From assembly GCF_018283645.1 (NCBI RefSeq), contig NZ_JAGSXH010000024.1, positions 1-64,000 of the forward strand: 64,000 nt of DNA, written 5' to 3'. The notes beneath the pieces were generated by a model. That model made no database searches. It saw only the letters and a program-made list of their open reading frames with translations, and was not told the DNA's origin. Of the stretch, positions 63,801 to 64,000 are shown in pieces. Position 1 is the stretch's first letter; each line of letters starts with the position of its first letter. The position numbers were made by a program, and so were the translations under genes. This stretch comes from Actinocrinis puniceicyclus. GTDB taxonomy: Bacteria > Actinomycetota > Actinomycetes > Streptomycetales > Catenulisporaceae.

Positions 63801-64000
63801 CGGCAGCTCCTGCGACTGGAACGGCGACTGCTCGTCACCGAGCGCGTCGGGCAGTCCCGGCCAGGACGTCGAAGTGGGCGGCGGTGTGTTCGTCAACACG
63901 AACAACGCACACTTCTACCAGCTCCAGAACTGGGGCATCCGCATCGCGTTCGGCACGCACGAGGTCTCAGGCAGCCAGACGGTCCGGACGCAGGAGGCCA
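57886..64000 (+). CDS. Secreted RHS-repeat protein, C-terminal tip beyond window
   Basis: GTG 57886 follows GGGAGGGG; the frame is open to the window end (2,038 codons). Signal peptide with Arg-rich start and Ala-Gln-Ala cleavage (about 36-38). A SpvB-like shell region follows (YPIQVPAAIGGGAPNVDLSY, then SSWIGDGW at about 305-350), then many YD/RHS repeats (YTYDALGRVTAVW, YTYDLLGRKLTATD, YLYDADGNQLIRRD). The core ends with GARKYDPTLGRFISIDP and ADNPSTGADPNG (about 1921-1965), after which variable sequence begins (GLRAMGDAPGSSCDW...). RHS shells encapsulate a C-terminal toxin or effector. The tip's identity cannot be read here. Confidence 0.93.
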   Translation, partial: MQFYRRARRRSGRRLVRVSALSCAFTLAVTLTAGAAQAMPAPAAKSIPAPPPIPAEKQIPYSLQSPGKARALPSFPKFDPTVDSRLPAAGSATVDLNAATPAPRADGAFRTPSTNSAIAPKRAGTLPVLVGRPAAGAKSTAPSGPSRVAVTLTDQKSAQAAGIHGILFTLAVAPGSTGTGPVTVSVDDSTFSAAFGGDYAARLHLVRLPSCALTTPRLAACQVQTPIAALGRDPLSARIDLGAHATVKSHTTAVAAHPIPAASPGAVVLGLTSGSSGPSGTYAATPLSPAGTWSMGGNTGSFDYSYPIQVPAAIGGGAPNVDLSYDSSSQDGRTEGTNNQSSWIGDGWSSTESYVERSYENCSDETTSGAPQYSGDECWAGQVLTLSLNGESTQIVYDAGAKTFRPVNDSSTTKIEQLTNCTNGTYNNECWRVTENGTQYYFGLNRLPGWASGDTASQSAWTVPVYCGPDVPTCTSSNFASSSKLMGWRWNLDYVVDVHDNAAAYYYTAELNNYGADMQTTPVKYTRGGYLNRIDYGMTASTVYSTAAPERIVFNTAERCIPGTPSGNTCADSQFTVADASYWPDVPIDQDCWTLNTSSCPNHGPTFWSRKRLTSIVTQVQVGGATKQADEYDFTQTFPDGGDHAPTLWLDSILHTGLDTTAGATTSVPDPPVSFDPPLQLPNRVGTIPSVPVMYHDRIHDIKTETGAKITVSYNPTTCTTSNVPSDPSTNTMPCFPVYWTPYGAAGPELDWFQKYTVQQVETQDQNNTNPDGSYPDLLTTYKYDGGAAWHYDDNEVVKSKNRTYGQFRGYATVETVTGNPNVFHLTNGTKVYDQQSLTKTTYLRGMDSDTPTGTGGTAVTVTSLDGKYSVTDSNALAGKPFETDTYTDATGTTLYSAAVNAPTIIGPTATRTRTGLPPLTAQMVRTANTYTRTAVSYSPGWRYTETDDFYNTTLGTATTGNPIQADDRGEIADPHNIPKCTWTRYIESADGTLVLPAEVITNAQDCTAAGATPTGPLISDARTSYDSNAFTWDGTSPAGTAPTKGDVTATEQAVGPTGAVTASAFVTMATSSYDTYGRVISVTRTPNSSAPNGSSLAQITTTSYSPASGALPTQVQTQTQVTPGASMNPCTAPACQSATTTMDPVRALPTEKIDAAGLKTDYTYDALGRVTAVWLPNEAKSAGMSANYTYSYTLSQTAPEVVTTNRLLESGGYVSSETLYDAMLRTRETQQTSENSSNTVSDTQYNSLGKPVLTENAYNVAGSPSTVLVTNVPQGSIPDASVTDYDAMARPDLATEEHDGAKSWTTTTAYAGDHTTVIPPSGGMTQTTYTDARGQTSELDQYTSAPTLSGTAQSGFTVTGGTTNVTKYTYTASAKQATVTGPDSKVWSFTYDLSGRKTQQSDPDAGASTHAYDDAGNLVSTTDSRGIELDYTYDLLGRKLTATDKHAAGFEYASWLYDTLQVGKLTSSTRYVSGVTGGYTVASTGYTSLGKPVGTTITLPSVESPLPTTYTTTYSYSTNDQLMTGQTDPRTVGLSGEALTYGVDTLGNPVDTSSGSWTYVTGTVYTNYGEPSRLTLGPSTNPAYVTYTYDDETRRLTDVLTSRTQAPGPTVDDTSYTYDPAGNPTSTTDKQSETGNTVTDTQCYQYNPLDELTRAWTDTAGVNSAGVGGVGGCKTTTPSSATLATGTAAYWQSYAYDATGDRRTETDHTATTSTTTTYTNGGTPSASCANTSVQPHALTSVSTGTATTSFCYDKLGDTVSRTPSTGSAQTLAWDDEDHLQSVTQSTNITGYLYDADGNQLIRRDPGQTTLFAGDTEIVVNTAVTPHTLLGAVRSYHIGGTGPVIAVRSSLPGKSGVDYQLTDSHATATLEMDTNTQAVSRTQYAPYGQVRGTASSSWIDPTRGYLGQPADTSTGYTDLGARKYDPTLGRFISIDPVLETGDSRQLGGYTYAADNPSTGADPNGLRAMGDAPGSSCDWNGDCSSPSASGSPGQDVEVGGGVFVNTNNAHFYQLQNWGIRIAFGTHEVSGSQTVRTQEA

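Noticed and set aside
1-64000. tRNA, rRNA, insertion sequences, attachment sites or a replication origin
   Set aside because: No cloverleaf, conserved rRNA stretch, transposase or integrase motif or DnaA-box cluster was found by reading; a covariance or homology search could still find a short RNA.

Overview
The window is about 64 kb of very GC-rich DNA with frequent GTG and TTG starts. It encodes a chaplin, type VII secretion (ESX) accessory proteins, F420-linked oxidoreductases, a DUF3145 protein, a LacI regulator with a CebR-like box and a GH48 cellulase. Together these point to a filamentous, soil-type actinobacterium, probably Streptomyces- or Catenulispora/Actinospica-like. That placement is inference from gene content only. 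No rRNA, tRNA, CRISPR array, transposase or phage gene was seen.

Layout, left to right. 1-2.9 kb: the 5' part of a two-domain chaplin gene with a BldN-type promoter match, a Ddn-family F420 protein, a MerR/TipAS regulator with a 19-bp-spacer promoter, and a stand-alone SepF-like protein. 3.0-6.4 kb: a leftward ESX accessory operon (WXG/YxxxE protein, PPE-like WSG protein, mycosin). 6.6-10.1 kb: a Tat lipoprotein built like an M1 aminopeptidase but lacking all its zinc ligands, then two tandem DUF4190-like membrane proteins. 10.1-16.6 kb: a NarL-type two-component system, an MprF/DUF2156 membrane protein, an LLM oxidoreductase and a His-rich CDF metal exporter. 16.8-24.3 kb: a tiny membrane protein, DUF3145, DUF2079, otsB with a small partner, a PucR regulator and a geranylgeranyl-reductase-family flavoprotein.

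24.8-37.3 kb: two adjacent complete Opp/Dpp-type ABC importers. The first has separate ATPase genes and a strong hairpin between the binding-protein and permease genes; the second has both ATPases fused in one polypeptide. Next comes a wHTH-nucleotidyltransferase/HEPN pair whose start codon lies inside a 40-bp near-perfect palindrome. 38.7-48.7 kb: a lipoprotein, a CebR-like LacI regulator, a secreted CBM2-GH48 cellulase with palindromic leader elements, a ferric-reductase-like protein with a Ser-Thr-Gly-Thr-His-Arg repeat, and a GH36 alpha-galactosidase. The last two converge on a 49-nt perfect hairpin.

48.8-64 kb is an accessory, conflict-flavoured stretch. It holds an orphan type VII toxin-delivery domain, a small basic membrane peptide and a DUF262-DUF1524 (GmrSD-like) nuclease candidate. 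It ends with a divergent pair: a 1,580-residue secreted protein ending in a catalytically degenerate SGNH-like domain, and a secreted RHS protein whose variable C-terminal tip runs off the right edge. The least-explained elements are this divergent pair, the zinc-less M1 lipoprotein and the palindrome-controlled HEPN/MNT operon.
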